Positions 20,601 through 29,063 are shown, numbered from the stretch's first letter. The stretch is DNA of 64,000 nucleotides from Bog-473 sp963788585 (GCA_963788585.1 CAWBHA010000003.1:620001-684000), one strand, 5' to 3'. Program-made: numbers and translations. Notes: generated from the sequence alone by a model not told the origin.

Positions 20601-20995
20601 CGCGAGCCGTCCACCGTCTTGGAGTTGGTGATGTGCTGCGCCAGGGGTGCGAGCCACTGTTCTTCGAAGTTCTGCTCGACCAGCTCGATCAACGGCCAGA
20701 CCGAACGCTCAGGCGACCACGGGTCGGCGTCAGGGTCGATGTCGGATGCCAGGGCCAGCGCGCGGCCGATCAGGGTGCCGGGGAAGGGGAAGTCGACGTT
20801 GGCGCAGACCCCGTCGTGCCGGCCCGGGCTCGCGCCGAGGTGAGCCGAGAGCTGTTGGGTCAGCCAGCGTTCGATCCCGCGCGTGGGGACAGAGACCACC
20901 TCGGGGACCATCGGGTCATCGAGCGGCTCGGCCACCAGGTCCGCGAGCATGGACACGAGGGTGTCGGCCCGGTCGGACCGGTGGACGCGCAGCAC
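17600..20995 (-). CDS. recC: Exodeoxyribonuclease V gamma subunit RecC
   Basis: RecC is the Chi-recognition and scaffold subunit of RecBCD, here about 1131 residues. Seen are VPTRGIERWLTQQLSAHLG near the start, the inactive helicase-like core with IIVMCPDIESFAPLI, and RVVCLLGLDDGTFPRH with VTYSGHDERSN. The frame is open to GTG 21058, but GTG 20995 (VLRVHRSDRADTLV) aligns with the usual RecC N-terminus and is preferred; a GGAGGAGAA stretch lies about 22 nt further 5'. It is the first gene of the recC-recB-recD operon. Confidence 0.9.
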   Translation of the reverse strand: MLRVHRSDRADTLVSMLADLVAEPLDDPMVPEVVSVPTRGIERWLTQQLSAHLGASPGRHDGVCANVDFPFPGTLIGRALALASDIDPDADPWSPERSVWPLIELVEQNFEEQWLAPLAQHITNSKTVDGSRRFASIRHVADIFDRYAVHRPDMLQRWAEGRAQLDETPWQVELWLSLRERIGQPSPAERLREACARLRREPALLDQPPRLSLFGLTRLPASYLDVLEAMAAERDVHLFLLHPSPALWDRVAGSVGPRSRDVLRAEDGTAAVPRHPLLASWGRDAREMQLVLGAAVEGGAEAEAPSETTPTLLRRIQDDVRADRAARGPGGADSERPLLDLADDSIRVHSCHGRGRQVEVLRDAILHLLEDDPTLEPRDIIVMCPDIESFAPLIQATFGGHDHNDASDDPRHALEIRLADRSLRQTNPVMGVLAEVLELTTARISATEVLDLAGREPVRRRFQFADEDLFRLEEWVEKACVRWGFDAGHRGAFELEGLGNNTWQAGVDRILLGVAMAEEGQRLFCNTLPLDDVDSADIDLAGRMAEFLERLRSALDALDASRTVDAWAGTLARIADSLAATSPSDAWQRAQLKSLLDELVDEARTGAGMSTVTLGSDDIRAILADRLKGRPTRANFCTGHLTVCTLVPMRSIPHRVVCLLGLDDGTFPRHVERDGDDLTARHPRVGDRDVRGEDRQLLLDALLAARDHLVVTYSGHDERSNLMRPPAVPVGELLDVVDHTVRTPKGRPRDVIRISHPLQPFDKRNYLAGEQVPGGPWSFDTLHLAGARAAAGPRQELPPFLSGPLPPAVPETVGLDQVERFLRHPVRAFLRERLTISLRDKTRDFDDAIPIDLNALERWKIADRMLAARLDGATQASCEAVELARGPLPPGLLADPVLTKISDPLDDLVQAARSATPPCSVEVHVDVPGSPPLVGTVPGVRGDTVHSVTYSRLGPAARLIAWLRLLALSATWPEHAFRAQTIGRANRRGRTVALATVGPLGEDPTSRRMIAEQHLGVLLDLFARGLCEPLPLSCKTSAAWAEAVVAGADAGAAAAAAAGCWESGWNDPKEDADTEHELVLGARVSLGRLLAVSGAPRPDEAGWAPAEPTRFGLYARRLWDGLLACERVVET

Positions 20996-21083
20996 CCCGG
21001 CAGAGTACGTCGACGGTGTTCTCCTCCGTCCGGCCTCGCTGCGCTGCCGGCGCGCCACGGCCTCGGGCGTTCAGACGGGCTGT

Positions 21084-22526
21084 TCAGGCGGATGTGCCGG
21101 TGTTGGCGCCACTTTCGGGCAGCGCCAGAATCGTCGAGTCGTCCGCGTCCTCGTCGTCGAGCTGCGGGTCGAGCGCCTGGAGGTGGCGCGGTGCCGCCTC
21201 GATCGGCGCGAGCTCGGCGATCTCGGCCGACTCGCCGCCGATGACGCCGAGGCCCGGGAACTTGCGCGCCGTGACGAGCACCCGCGTCTCGAACGACCCG
21301 ATCGCCTTGTTGTAGGCCTCAACGCTCGACGTGAGGCTGCGCTGCAGCGACTGCATGTGCCCGGTCATGGTCCGCAGGCGGTCGTAGAGCTCCGCCCCGA
21401 GTTGCTGGACCTGGCGCGCGTTCTCGGCCAGCGTCTCCTGCTGCCACGAGAGGGCGATCGTGCGCAGCGTGGCCACGAGCGTGTTCGGGGTGGCGAGCAC
21501 GATCCGCCGGTTGAGCGCGTGGTCCTGCAGGGCGGGATCGGCCTCCAGCGCGGCCGACAGCAGCTGGTCCCCCGGGATGAACGCGACGACGAACTCGGGC
21601 GAGTGCCCGAACTGCTTCCAGTACTCCTTCTTGGCCAGCTGGTCGACGTGGGTGCGCAGCTGCCGGGCGTGCCTGTCCAACATCGCCTTGCGTGTCGGCT
21701 CGTCCTCCGCCTCGCTGAACTGCAGGAAGGCGTCGAGGGGGACCTTCGAGTCGATCACGACCTCGCCGCCGCCGGGCAGGTGCACGACCATGTCCGGACG
21801 GACCAGGCCGTCCGCGGTCGCCGTCGTCTTCTGCTCCTCGAAGTCGCAGTGCTCGATCATGCCGGCGGCCTCGACCGCGTTGCGCAGGGTCATCTCGCCC
21901 CAGCGGCCGCGCGTCTGCGGGGACCGCAGCGCCGTCACCAGATTGCGCGTCTCCTTCTGCAGCTGCTCGTGCCCGAGGTGCAGCGCGGCAACCCGCTCGT
22001 TGAGGGTGGCATAGGCGCCCTTGCGCTCGACCTCGATCTCGTGCAGCCCCCGCTCGTAGCGGGCCAGCGTGTCGCTCAGCGGGTCCAACAGGCCCGCGAT
22101 GGCCTGCTGGCGCTGGGTCAGGTCGCCCTGGACGGCGGTGCGCGCCTCGTTGAGCCTCGTGTCGGCCAGCGTCAGGAATTGCTCGTTGTTCTTGGCCAGG
22201 GCCTGCGCGGACAGCTCGGCGAAGGCGCCGGCCAGTCGCCGCCGGTCCTCCTCCGCACGACGAGCCACCTCGTCTTCGGACCGTCGCAGCACATCGAGCT
22301 CGGAGACGGCGACGGCGTGCGCCGTCTCGGCGGCCGCCTTGGCGTCGACGGCCGACTTGAGCTCCGCCGCCTGGCGTGCGGTGAGCGCCAGCACGTCGGC
22401 GAGCCGGCCCTCGGCCAGGCGTGTCGACGCGGCGACGCGCGCGCTGCGCGCGAGGTGCCACGCCACGCCGATTGCCAGCCCGACCGCAACGCCGATGACG
22501 ACGCCGACGAGCGCACCGATCCCCAT
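21084..22526 (-). CDS. rmuC: DNA recombination protein RmuC
   Basis: RmuC-family proteins are membrane-tethered, nuclease-fold factors linked to suppression of DNA inversions and recombination. This one has 480 residues. A transmembrane helix lies at 3-24 (GALVGVVIGVAVGLAIGVAW), followed by a long coiled coil to about 170. The RmuC core follows, with RGRWGEMTLRNAVEAAGM, VIDSKVPLDAFLQF and VVAFIPGDQLLSAAL. The ATG at 22526 begins just before the membrane helix. It lies upstream of recC on the same strand, consistent with a DNA-repair block. Confidence 0.93.
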   Translation of the reverse strand: MGIGALVGVVIGVAVGLAIGVAWHLARSARVAASTRLAEGRLADVLALTARQAAELKSAVDAKAAAETAHAVAVSELDVLRRSEDEVARRAEEDRRRLAGAFAELSAQALAKNNEQFLTLADTRLNEARTAVQGDLTQRQQAIAGLLDPLSDTLARYERGLHEIEVERKGAYATLNERVAALHLGHEQLQKETRNLVTALRSPQTRGRWGEMTLRNAVEAAGMIEHCDFEEQKTTATADGLVRPDMVVHLPGGGEVVIDSKVPLDAFLQFSEAEDEPTRKAMLDRHARQLRTHVDQLAKKEYWKQFGHSPEFVVAFIPGDQLLSAALEADPALQDHALNRRIVLATPNTLVATLRTIALSWQQETLAENARQVQQLGAELYDRLRTMTGHMQSLQRSLTSSVEAYNKAIGSFETRVLVTARKFPGLGVIGGESAEIAELAPIEAAPRHLQALDPQLDDEDADDSTILALPESGANTGTSA

Positions 22527-22652
22527 CGGGCCAAGGTAACGGTGGGCTGTGACAGCGGTGTGGATGGTGGAAGAGCTGGGACGGCGCCGTGACGAGGGGC
22601 GATGCAACTTTGGGGGTCGTCAGGCCGTGCGGAAGCCGGTAGCGTGGCTTGG

Positions 22653-23405
22653 ATGCCCTTCAAGCTCGGTGCTAGCACGAAGACCGCTCCCGAAGTGTTC
22701 GAGCACGAGGAGGAGCCGGCGCCGGTCAGACCCCTGGCCATCGACCAGCCGCTGTGGCCGCGCACCATGCCCGAGCCGCACGAGATCGACCGCCTCTTCG
22801 CACAGGTCTTCGCGCTCGTCGGCGAGGGCATCGCGGGAGCCACACACGCGCTCTTGGCCGGCGACCGCGAGGCGGCCAAGCAGCTCGTGAAGCGCGACGA
22901 GGTGATCGACAAGCTGATCGGGCAGATGTCGACCACGGTGCAGCTGCAGCTCATCCACGGCGACACGACGTCGGACGAACGCCGCGAGTACGTCGCCATC
23001 CTGCGCATGCTGCCCGACATGGAGCGCAACGGTGATCTGGCCGAGCACATCGCACGACGGGCCGCGCGCGGGCTCGGCGCCGAGATGTCCGCGCGCAGCC
23101 GGGGGCTCGTCGAGCGGATGGGCGAGGTGGCCACCATCATCTGGCGTGAGACGGCGGACGCGTTCGCCGAGCGCTCGGCGGGGGCGGCCACGTCGATCGA
23201 CGACCTCGACGACGAGCTCGACGACCTCCACGTCACGCTGACGGCTGAGTTGGTGGCCGGCACGATGCCCTTGCCGGTGGCCATCGAGCTGGCCATGGTG
23301 GCCCGCTTCTACGAGCGTTTCGGCGACCACGCCGTGAACCTGGCGCGCCGCATGGCGAGCCTCGTGATCGGCGTCCCCGAACCGGTGTCCGCCGGCCCCG
23401 ACTGA
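22653..23405 (+). CDS. phoU: PhoU family phosphate-signalling protein
   Basis: PhoU proteins are two-repeat, three-helix-bundle regulators that restrain the Pst transporter and PhoR kinase. The 250-residue protein contains repeat motifs RDEVIDKLIGQMS, LRMLPDMERNGDLAEHIARR and, in the second repeat, VARFYERFGDHAVNLARR. The N-terminal ~45 residues are an acidic, proline-rich extension. ATG 22653 (MPFKLGASTKTAPE) follows the weak GTGGCTTGG site. No pst or phoR genes are adjacent. Confidence 0.88.
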   Translation: MPFKLGASTKTAPEVFEHEEEPAPVRPLAIDQPLWPRTMPEPHEIDRLFAQVFALVGEGIAGATHALLAGDREAAKQLVKRDEVIDKLIGQMSTTVQLQLIHGDTTSDERREYVAILRMLPDMERNGDLAEHIARRAARGLGAEMSARSRGLVERMGEVATIIWRETADAFAERSAGAATSIDDLDDELDDLHVTLTAELVAGTMPLPVAIELAMVARFYERFGDHAVNLARRMASLVIGVPEPVSAGPD

Positions 23406-23435
23406 GCGCGCGGCGCGCGGCGCCGGCGCCGTGGA

Positions 23436-24461
23436 TCAGCTGCGCAGGGCGACCAATTCCTCCGCGATCTGCACCATGTTGAGCGCGGCACCCTTGCGCA
23501 GGTTGTCGCCGGCGACGAAGAGGGCCAGGGCGTTCGGTACACCGTCCGCCCGCCGGATGCGGCCGACATAGGAGACGTCGCGGCCGGCCGCCAACAGCGG
23601 GGTCGGCAGGTCGGCCAGCTCGACGCCCGGAGCGGTGCGCAGGACCTCGGTGGCCTCCTCCGGCGAGAGCGGGCGCTCGAACTCGCACACGATCGCGGCA
23701 GAGTGGCCGGTGAAGACCGGCACGCGCACGCAGGTCGCGGTCACGGCCAGGTCGGGGAGGCCGAGGATCTTGCGAGCCTCGTTGGTGTACTTCTGCTCCT
23801 CGTCCGTCTGGAGCGAGCCGTCGTCGACGATCGTGAACTGGAGCGGGATCACGTTGTGCGCGATCGGGACCGGGTAGACGCTGCGCGGCGGGTAGTCCAC
23901 CGACCCCCCGTCGAAGGTGAGGTCCGCGGCCCGGTCGACCGTCTTGGCGAGCTGCTCGGCGAGCTCGCGCACCGCGTCCAGGCCGCCGCCCGAGACCGCC
24001 TGGTAGGTGGCGACGACGAGGCGGCGCAGGCCGGCGGCGTCGTGCAGCGGCTTCAACACCGGGATGGCGACCATGGTGGTGCAGTTCGGGTTGGCGACGA
24101 TCCCCTTGGGGATGTTGCGCAGCGCCTCGGCGTTGGCCTCCGGCACGACGAGCGGGACGTCGGGGTCCATGCGCCAGGCCGAGGAGTTGTCGATGACCGT
24201 GGCGCCGGCCGCGACGAGGCGCGGCGCCAGCCCACGCGACACCGACGCCGGCGCGGAGCACAGGGCGAGCTCGATGCCCGACAGGTCGGCCGTCTCGGCA
24301 TCCTCCACCACGACGTCGCTGTCGCCCCAGGGCAGGGTCGTGCCGGCGGATCGAGCGGAGGCGAGGTAACGCATCGACTCCACGGGGAAACGGCGCTCGG
24401 CCAGGATCGCGCGCAGCACGACACCCACCTGGCCGGTGGCTCCGACGATGGCGATCCGCAT
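23436..24461 (-). CDS. asd: Aspartate-semialdehyde dehydrogenase
   Basis: This enzyme reduces L-4-aspartyl phosphate to aspartate semialdehyde with NADPH, the branch point to lysine/DAP, methionine and threonine. It has 341 residues. The Rossmann start is MRIAIVGATGQVGVVLRAIL. The catalytic Cys lies at about 127 in ANPNCTTM. YQAVSGGG and the region HSAAIVCEFERPLS are typical. The convergent phoU stop is 30 nt away, with a very GC-rich palindromic spacer that could serve as a terminator. Confidence 0.95.
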   Translation of the reverse strand: MRIAIVGATGQVGVVLRAILAERRFPVESMRYLASARSAGTTLPWGDSDVVVEDAETADLSGIELALCSAPASVSRGLAPRLVAAGATVIDNSSAWRMDPDVPLVVPEANAEALRNIPKGIVANPNCTTMVAIPVLKPLHDAAGLRRLVVATYQAVSGGGLDAVRELAEQLAKTVDRAADLTFDGGSVDYPPRSVYPVPIAHNVIPLQFTIVDDGSLQTDEEQKYTNEARKILGLPDLAVTATCVRVPVFTGHSAAIVCEFERPLSPEEATEVLRTAPGVELADLPTPLLAAGRDVSYVGRIRRADGVPNALALFVAGDNLRKGAALNMVQIAEELVALRS

Positions 24462-24521
24462 CGGGCAATTGTAGGGGACGGCCGACGCGCCGGATCCCCA
24501 CCGGGCGGCCGACGGGGCCGC

Positions 24522-25121
24522 TCAGACCTCCAGCGGTCGACGGCCCTCGAGCGCGTGGCCGAGCGTGAGCTCGTCGGCGTACTCGAGGTCGCCACCGACC
24601 GGCAGCCCGCTGGCGGGCCGGGAGACCGTCACGCCGAGCGGGACGAGCTCGCGGGCCACAAGCATGGCCGTGGCCTCGCCCTCGATGGTGGGGTTGGTGC
24701 AGACGATGGCCTCGCGGACGCCGCCCTGGGAGACCCGGTCGAGCAGCTCCTGGAGGCGCAGCTGCTCGCGCCCGATGCCGTCGAGCGGGCTGAGTGCGCC
24801 GCCGAGCACGTGATAGCGACCCACGAAGCCGGTGCGCTCCACGGCGACGATGTCGCGCGGGTCCTCGACGACGCAGACGAGCTCGGGGTCGCGGCGGTCG
24901 TCGTCGCAGACGGCGCACAGGGCGCCCCCTTCCGCGACGTTGAAGCAGATCTCGCACAGGGTGGTCCGCTCCTTGACCGCCACGATGGCGTCGGCGAGAC
25001 GGCGGGCGTCCTCGGCGGGCACCTTCAAGACGTGGAACGCGATCCGCTGCGCCGACTTGGGCCCGATGCCCGGGAGGCGACCGAGCTCTTCGATCAGGGA
25101 ACGGAGGGGACCGGTGTACAT
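24522..25121 (-). CDS. recR: Recombination mediator RecR
   Basis: RecR acts with RecF/RecO to load RecA at gaps. The 199-residue protein has the helix-hairpin-helix LPGIGPKSAQRIAFHVL, a four-Cys zinc finger (CEICFNVAEGGALCAVC) and the Toprim domain VCVVEDPRDIVAVERTG. The ATG immediately follows the TAG stop of dnaX with no gap, so the two are co-translated. The ybaB gene often found between them is absent. Confidence 0.96.
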   Translation of the reverse strand: MYTGPLRSLIEELGRLPGIGPKSAQRIAFHVLKVPAEDARRLADAIVAVKERTTLCEICFNVAEGGALCAVCDDDRRDPELVCVVEDPRDIVAVERTGFVGRYHVLGGALSPLDGIGREQLRLQELLDRVSQGGVREAIVCTNPTIEGEATAMLVARELVPLGVTVSRPASGLPVGGDLEYADELTLGHALEGRRPLEV

Positions 25122-27011
25122 CTAGCCGCGGACCTCGCTGGCACCGGGGAAGGCCTGCAGGAGGCGCGCTTGGGCCGCGGAGGCCTGGTCCTCTCCTGCG
25201 CCGCCCCCGTCGCCGTCCGCGAACTCCGCGGGGTCGACGAGCTCGTCCTCGGTCTCGGTGGGGCTGGCACCAGCGGCGGGCGGCGGCACCCGCCCGGCGC
25301 CCGGGGCCGAGGGGGCGGCCTCGTCATCGATGTCCAGCACGAGGGTCACCGGCGCGTCGAAGTGCGCGCCGAGGGCCGCCTCCACGGTCGGAGTGAGGTC
25401 GGCACACCGGTCGCGGTGGGCCGCGTTGGGCAGCGCGAAGTGCGCGCCCTGCTCGTCCACGGCGACGAAGCGGCCGGCGCTGTAGAGCGCCTTCGCCCGC
25501 GCCGGCAACGCCTTGAGGATCTCGTCGCCCCAGGCTTCGGTAAGGGTGTCGCGGTCGACGCCGGATGCCGGCGCCGGCGCCGGTGTCGGGGAGGCCGACT
25601 GGGCGGGTGCGGGGGGCGCGGCGGTGGCGGCGGGTTCGGTCGGCGCCGGTCCCGGCGGCTCGGCCGGAGGTACGTCCCCTTCGGGCGCGCCCGCAGCCGC
25701 AGCGGCCTCGGCTGCGGCTCTCTGGCTGCGGCGGACCGCACCGATCGAGGGACGCCGAGCCACCTCCGCGGGCGGCGACGTGGCGGGCGCCGGAGCGTCG
25801 ACGGCAGGCGTGGTGCCCGTCGGTGACTGGGCCATCGGTGACGGGGCCGTCGGCGACTGGCCCGTCCGCGCCCGCGCACCGGGACGCGGGAACGCGGCGG
25901 CGCCGGAGATCGCGCGCTCCAGGACACTCACCCGATCCGAGAGCGCCTCCATGCCCGAGTCGAGGTCGGGACGCACGGCGCGCACCAGCGCGATCTCGAG
26001 CACCACCTGCGCGTCGGGGGCCTCGCGGATGTCGACCAGCGCGTGGCCCAGGATCTCCATGCTGCGCACCACCCGGGGAAGGCCCATCGTCGCGGCGAGC
26101 GAAGAGAATCGCTCGAGCGACGGGCCCGACGCCGCGCACAGCTCGGGCGCCAGCGCGGCCAGGAAGATCTGACGCAGGTCGTCGACGAGCTCGGTGGCCA
26201 GTTGCTGGGGCCCCCAACCCCCCGCCAACAACGCGCTGAGGGCGACGAGGACCAGGTTGACGTCCCCCTCGGCCGTCGCGTCGACCACCGTGGCGAGCTC
26301 GGGCCGCGCCGACTCGGCGGACCCCGACGCCACCACCTGGTCCAGGGCCGACAGCGCGTCGCGGGCAGAACCCCGGCCCCGACGGGCGGCCGCCTCGAGC
26401 GAGGCCTCGTCGAGGTCGAGGCCGGCCTCGGCGTTGACCGATGCGAGCAGATCGTGCAAGGTCTCGGCCCCGAGCAGGCGGAACTCGAGATGCTGGGTAC
26501 GGCTGCGGATGGTGGGTGGCACCTTCTGCGGGTCGGTCGTGGCGAGGACGAACACCACGTGGCTGGGCGGCTCCTCGAGCGTCTTCAGCAGCGCATTGGC
26601 CGCCGCCGTCGAGAGCATGTGGACCTCGTCGACGATGTAGACCTTCCAGCGGCCCGGCGTACCCAGCCCGGCGTGGGCGACAAGGTCACGCATGGCGTCG
26701 ACGCCGTTGTTGGAGGCGGCGTCCAGCTCATGGACGTTGAGCGAGCTCCCTTGGGTGATCTCGATGCACGAGGTGCACGTGCCGCAGGGCTCGCCGTCGA
26801 CAGGCGCCTCGCAGTTGAGCGCCTTGGCCAGGATGCGCGCCGAGGACGTCTTGCCCGTCCCGCGGGGCCCGCTGAAGAGATACGCGTGCGCGACTCGGTC
26901 GTCGCGCACGGCGCTGCGCAGCGCGCGCACGACGTGGTCCTGTCCGCGGAGTTCGTCGAATCGTCCCGGCCGGAAGCGGCGATAGAGCGAGACGAAGGGG
27001 GCATCGGCCAT
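25122..27011 (-). CDS. dnaX: DNA polymerase III subunits gamma/tau
   Basis: DnaX is the clamp-loader ATPase that also bridges replicative polymerases. Of 629 residues, Walker A is at 48-56 (SGPRGTGKTSSARILAK). The zinc module is CEAPVDGEPCGTCTSC, Walker B is IVDEVHMLS, and sensor 1 is VLATTDPQKVPPTIRSR. After residue ~370 comes a long Pro/Ala linker, then a tau-like C-terminal domain (ALPARAKALYSAGRFVAVDE). The ATG at 27011 is chosen because conserved FVSLYRRFRPGRFDEL begins five residues later. It forms a unit with recR. Confidence 0.95.
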   Translation of the reverse strand: MADAPFVSLYRRFRPGRFDELRGQDHVVRALRSAVRDDRVAHAYLFSGPRGTGKTSSARILAKALNCEAPVDGEPCGTCTSCIEITQGSSLNVHELDAASNNGVDAMRDLVAHAGLGTPGRWKVYIVDEVHMLSTAAANALLKTLEEPPSHVVFVLATTDPQKVPPTIRSRTQHLEFRLLGAETLHDLLASVNAEAGLDLDEASLEAAARRGRGSARDALSALDQVVASGSAESARPELATVVDATAEGDVNLVLVALSALLAGGWGPQQLATELVDDLRQIFLAALAPELCAASGPSLERFSSLAATMGLPRVVRSMEILGHALVDIREAPDAQVVLEIALVRAVRPDLDSGMEALSDRVSVLERAISGAAAFPRPGARARTGQSPTAPSPMAQSPTGTTPAVDAPAPATSPPAEVARRPSIGAVRRSQRAAAEAAAAAGAPEGDVPPAEPPGPAPTEPAATAAPPAPAQSASPTPAPAPASGVDRDTLTEAWGDEILKALPARAKALYSAGRFVAVDEQGAHFALPNAAHRDRCADLTPTVEAALGAHFDAPVTLVLDIDDEAAPSAPGAGRVPPPAAGASPTETEDELVDPAEFADGDGGGAGEDQASAAQARLLQAFPGASEVRG

Positions 27012-27070
27012 GAAGGCTGATGCTACCCACGGCCCAGAACACACCGACCCGGTGCTCGGTACGGCGGCCA

Positions 27071-27173
27071 GGTTGGCTACGGCACCCGGCCATACCCGCT
27101 GAGAGCTGCTGCCTTCCGACCCTGACTCGATTCACGAGCGGCCGTTGCGCAGGACCCGGCCACCGCACCCAAC
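27071..27173 (-). ncRNA. ffs: Signal recognition particle RNA, small bacterial type
   Basis: On the minus strand the diagnostic apical-loop region reads GTCAGGGTCGGAAGGCAGCA followed by GCTCTCAGCGGGTA. This matches the conserved SRP RNA domain IV that binds Ffh. The flanking ends GTTGG (27173) and CCAAC (27072) pair, with partly paired GGCCGGGT/ACCCGGCC arms between them, giving a hairpin of about 100 nt. Its place directly upstream of dnaX is the common actinobacterial location. The exact ends are estimated. Confidence 0.85.
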
Positions 27174-27253
27174 AACGGGGCGATGTGCCCGCTCAGGCTA
27201 GTGCCTCGTTCGCACCTGAGCCCGACCGCCGGGCCTTCGTCGCCGGCTGCCTG

Positions 27254-27661
27254 CTAGACGACTAGGACGGCGCAGTCGGCGCGGTCCATCACGGCCTTCG
27301 GTACGTCCGTCAGCCGCCGATTGCCATTGGCCGCCCTCGAGCCGACCACGATGAGATCGGCTCCCTCCTCCGCCGCCACTGCCGTGATGGCCTGGGCGGG
27401 CTCGGACTGCAGCGGGTGGAGCTGGACCCGTACCGACTCGCGAGCCGCCATCTCCTCGAAGCGCCGCAGAAGCAACTCGTCCGCATCGAGACCGACGTCG
27501 ACGGCGCGCCGGTCCTCGTCCACCGTGACGTGCCGCTTGCGCCGGACGGCCATGACGACGTGCAGGGTGCCACCGGAGACCCGGGTCACCTCGATGGCAT
27601 GCCTGACGGCGCGGGTGGCGCCCTCCGAGTCGGTGGCGCCGACGACCACCCGGTCAAACAT
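27254..27661 (-). CDS. Universal stress protein, UspA family
   Basis: This is a 135-residue single-domain UspA protein. Seen are the start MFDRVVVGATDSEGATRAV and the end motif ADLIVVGSRAANGNRRL with RADCAVLVV. It matches the ATP-binding pattern GxxG-9x-G(S/T) only loosely. The ATG overlaps the stop of the upstream usp gene by 8 nt, indicating translational coupling. Confidence 0.85.
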   Translation of the reverse strand: MFDRVVVGATDSEGATRAVRHAIEVTRVSGGTLHVVMAVRRKRHVTVDEDRRAVDVGLDADELLLRRFEEMAARESVRVQLHPLQSEPAQAITAVAAEEGADLIVVGSRAANGNRRLTDVPKAVMDRADCAVLVV

Positions 27662-28154
27662 GAGCCAGCGTCTTGGTGGCATCGGAGACGCACAGTCCCG
27701 GGGCCGGGCCGAGTGCGATGGCCGGCCGCGGCGGCTGGGAGGGTGCAGGTGCATGGTGGCCCGCCAACCGGGGCGGCACCATCACCGGGATGTTGGTCGC
27801 CTCCGTCAGCTGGTCGCGCAGACTGCGGTGGAAGCGCCCGTGGGTCATCCGTCGGTGGTCGAAGCCCACCACCAGGGCGTCCGCCCTGTAGGTCGCCGCG
27901 GCCTCCGCAATGGCGCTGACCAGCTGCTGGTTGCGCGCCCGCTGCGTGGCGCCGCAGACCGAAAACGTGTTGGCCACCCGCCGGCCGCCTTGCTGGACAT
28001 CGGTCACGACGCCGCAGTGACGCTGCTGGGACTCTCCCGCCAGCTGGATGAACCACACCTTCGTGTCGAAGGAGCGTGACCATTCGGCGGCGAGGACGAA
28101 GGCACTGCGTGCAGCCTCCGAGTTGTCCATCGCCACAAGAATCCGCCGGAACAC
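27654..28154 (-). CDS. Universal stress protein, UspA family (second copy)
   Basis: This 166-residue protein starts MFRRILVAMDNSEAARSAF, typical of UspA. The core has ADALVVGFDHRRMTHGRFHR and TNIPVMVPPR, so the nucleotide-binding motif departs from the usual GSRG. About 40 extra C-terminal residues (HHAPAPSQPPRPAIALGPA) are not part of the domain. It is the upstream partner of the 27254-27661 copy. Its promoter probably lies in 28155-28379, where the next feature upstream is tRNA-Ser on the other strand. Confidence 0.8.
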   Translation of the reverse strand: MFRRILVAMDNSEAARSAFVLAAEWSRSFDTKVWFIQLAGESQQRHCGVVTDVQQGGRRVANTFSVCGATQRARNQQLVSAIAEAAATYRADALVVGFDHRRMTHGRFHRSLRDQLTEATNIPVMVPPRLAGHHAPAPSQPPRPAIALGPAPGLCVSDATKTLAHV

Positions 28155-28379
28155 CCCCGCCTCCGTGCATCAGTCCGCTCAATTTTCTCCGTGTCAAGGG
28201 TCTTCGACGCCTCTCCGACGCCTCTTTAAGCAATGGATACGCAACTTCGGAAGTCACCAAGAAACGCACAAAAACGAAGGCGGACGGCGTCCTCGCGGCC
28301 CCACCGGATCCTCGACGGCGGCGGCCTGCGCGGCCATTGCGTCGGTCCATCCCCGTTAGCCTGACCAGCTTGCAGTCTG

Positions 28380-28464
28380 GGAGGAGTGCGAGAGCGGCCG
28401 AATCGGCACGACTGGAAATCGTGTGTTGGGCAACCAACCGTGGGTTCAAATCCCACCTCCTCCG
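28380..28464 (+). tRNA. tRNA-Ser (GGA), island integration target
   Basis: The acceptor stem GGAGGAG (28380-28386) pairs with CTCCTCC (28457-28463), with discriminator G at 28464 and an encoded CCA at 28465-28467. The anticodon arm ACGA-CTGGAAA-TCGT gives anticodon GGA. The long variable arm TGTTGGGCAACCAACC is normal for Ser. The gene is complete because the island supplies or preserves its 3' half. Confidence 0.97.
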
Positions 28465-28467
28465 CCA
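28410..28467 (+). repeat. attL: 58-bp direct repeat within tRNA-Ser(GGA)
   Basis: These 58 bases, from the anticodon arm to the CCA tail, recur perfectly at 52130-52187. Such a duplication of a tRNA 3' half is the hallmark of tyrosine-integrase integration. The crossover probably lies in the anticodon region or in the T-arm segment. Confidence 0.95.
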
Positions 28468-28781
28468 AAGAAGAACCTGGTCAACCCCAACGCGGCCGGT
28501 TACGGCGTGAGGTCAAAATTTGTTCAGCGCGGCGCCGTGGGAGCCAAATATGGGAGCCAATCGTTCGTGGTGAGGTATGGACGCCAGAGGTCCCTGTTAG
28601 TTCCCGCCTCGCACTATGGGTTTCGCCCGGCCGAATGAGGGGGTAAGTGACGGGAGGAGGCATCCGAACGGATCGAACGCATCTTTGTCAATGGAGCCGT
28701 CCGCGCCGAAACCGATATGTCGCACCCGGCCGATGAGGACTTGTAGTTAGCTGAGAGGTCTGGTCAATGAGACCCTTGAAG
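28468..28781. other. Left arm region of the island, no gene
   Basis: Apart from the repeat pair at 28537-28560 I see no coding sequence or RNA gene in these 314 bases. By position this would be one side of attP in the excised circle. Confidence 0.5.
28537..28560 (+). promoter_or_regulatory. Candidate integrase arm-type sites, left end
   Basis: Two head-to-tail copies of TGGGAGCCAA, 13 bp apart start to start, lie 70 bp inside attL. A matching pair in the same orientation lies inside attR at 52002-52024. Paired short repeats flanking the core are how lambda/L5-type integrases bind their arms; the assignment is inferred from position and recurrence. Confidence 0.65.
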
Positions 28782-28946
28782 CTACTTGGCCTGTGATTTT
28801 TCCTTACCTTTGGGCAGTGGGGTCGAGGTGTAGGCGAATCGGACACCTTCGGCAGAGTTCACGACGAGGCCCCGTTTGGAGGAGGCGCGCCTGACGGGGG
28901 TGATCCCTCGGGACTGGCTCTTTGAGGACTTGGTGATGAGGCGCAT
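28782..28946 (-). CDS. Small basic protein of unknown function
   Basis: This 54-residue open frame starts with ATG 28946, preceded by TTGGAGTCTG (GGAG with 5-nt spacing). The product starts MRLITKSSKSQSRG and is rich in Lys, Arg and Ser, with a central hydrophobic stretch (RGLVVNSAEGVRFAYT). It is unrecognised. The good ribosome site and protein-like composition support it despite its size. It is the gene nearest the left attachment site. Confidence 0.5.
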   Translation of the reverse strand: MRLITKSSKSQSRGITPVRRASSKRGLVVNSAEGVRFAYTSTPLPKGKEKSQAK

Positions 28947-29063
28947 CAGACTCCAACTTTAAGGACCGCTTGAGAGTAGCGGGCGCAAGCGACGTTTTTG
29001 TGGACGCCCCAGCGAGACTAAGCCATCCGTGAGTTCACCGCGTAGACACACCATAATCACACG

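Noticed and set aside
19529..22592. Plus-strand frames opposite recC and rmuC
   Set aside because: Same reasoning; no independent motif or ribosome site.
23406..23435. GC palindrome between phoU and asd as a terminator
   Set aside because: GGCGCCGGCGCC is self-complementary without a loop; only mentioned with asd.
23703..25826. 707-residue plus-strand frame over asd, recR and dnaX
   Set aside because: Crosses three conserved genes on the other strand; a shadow frame.
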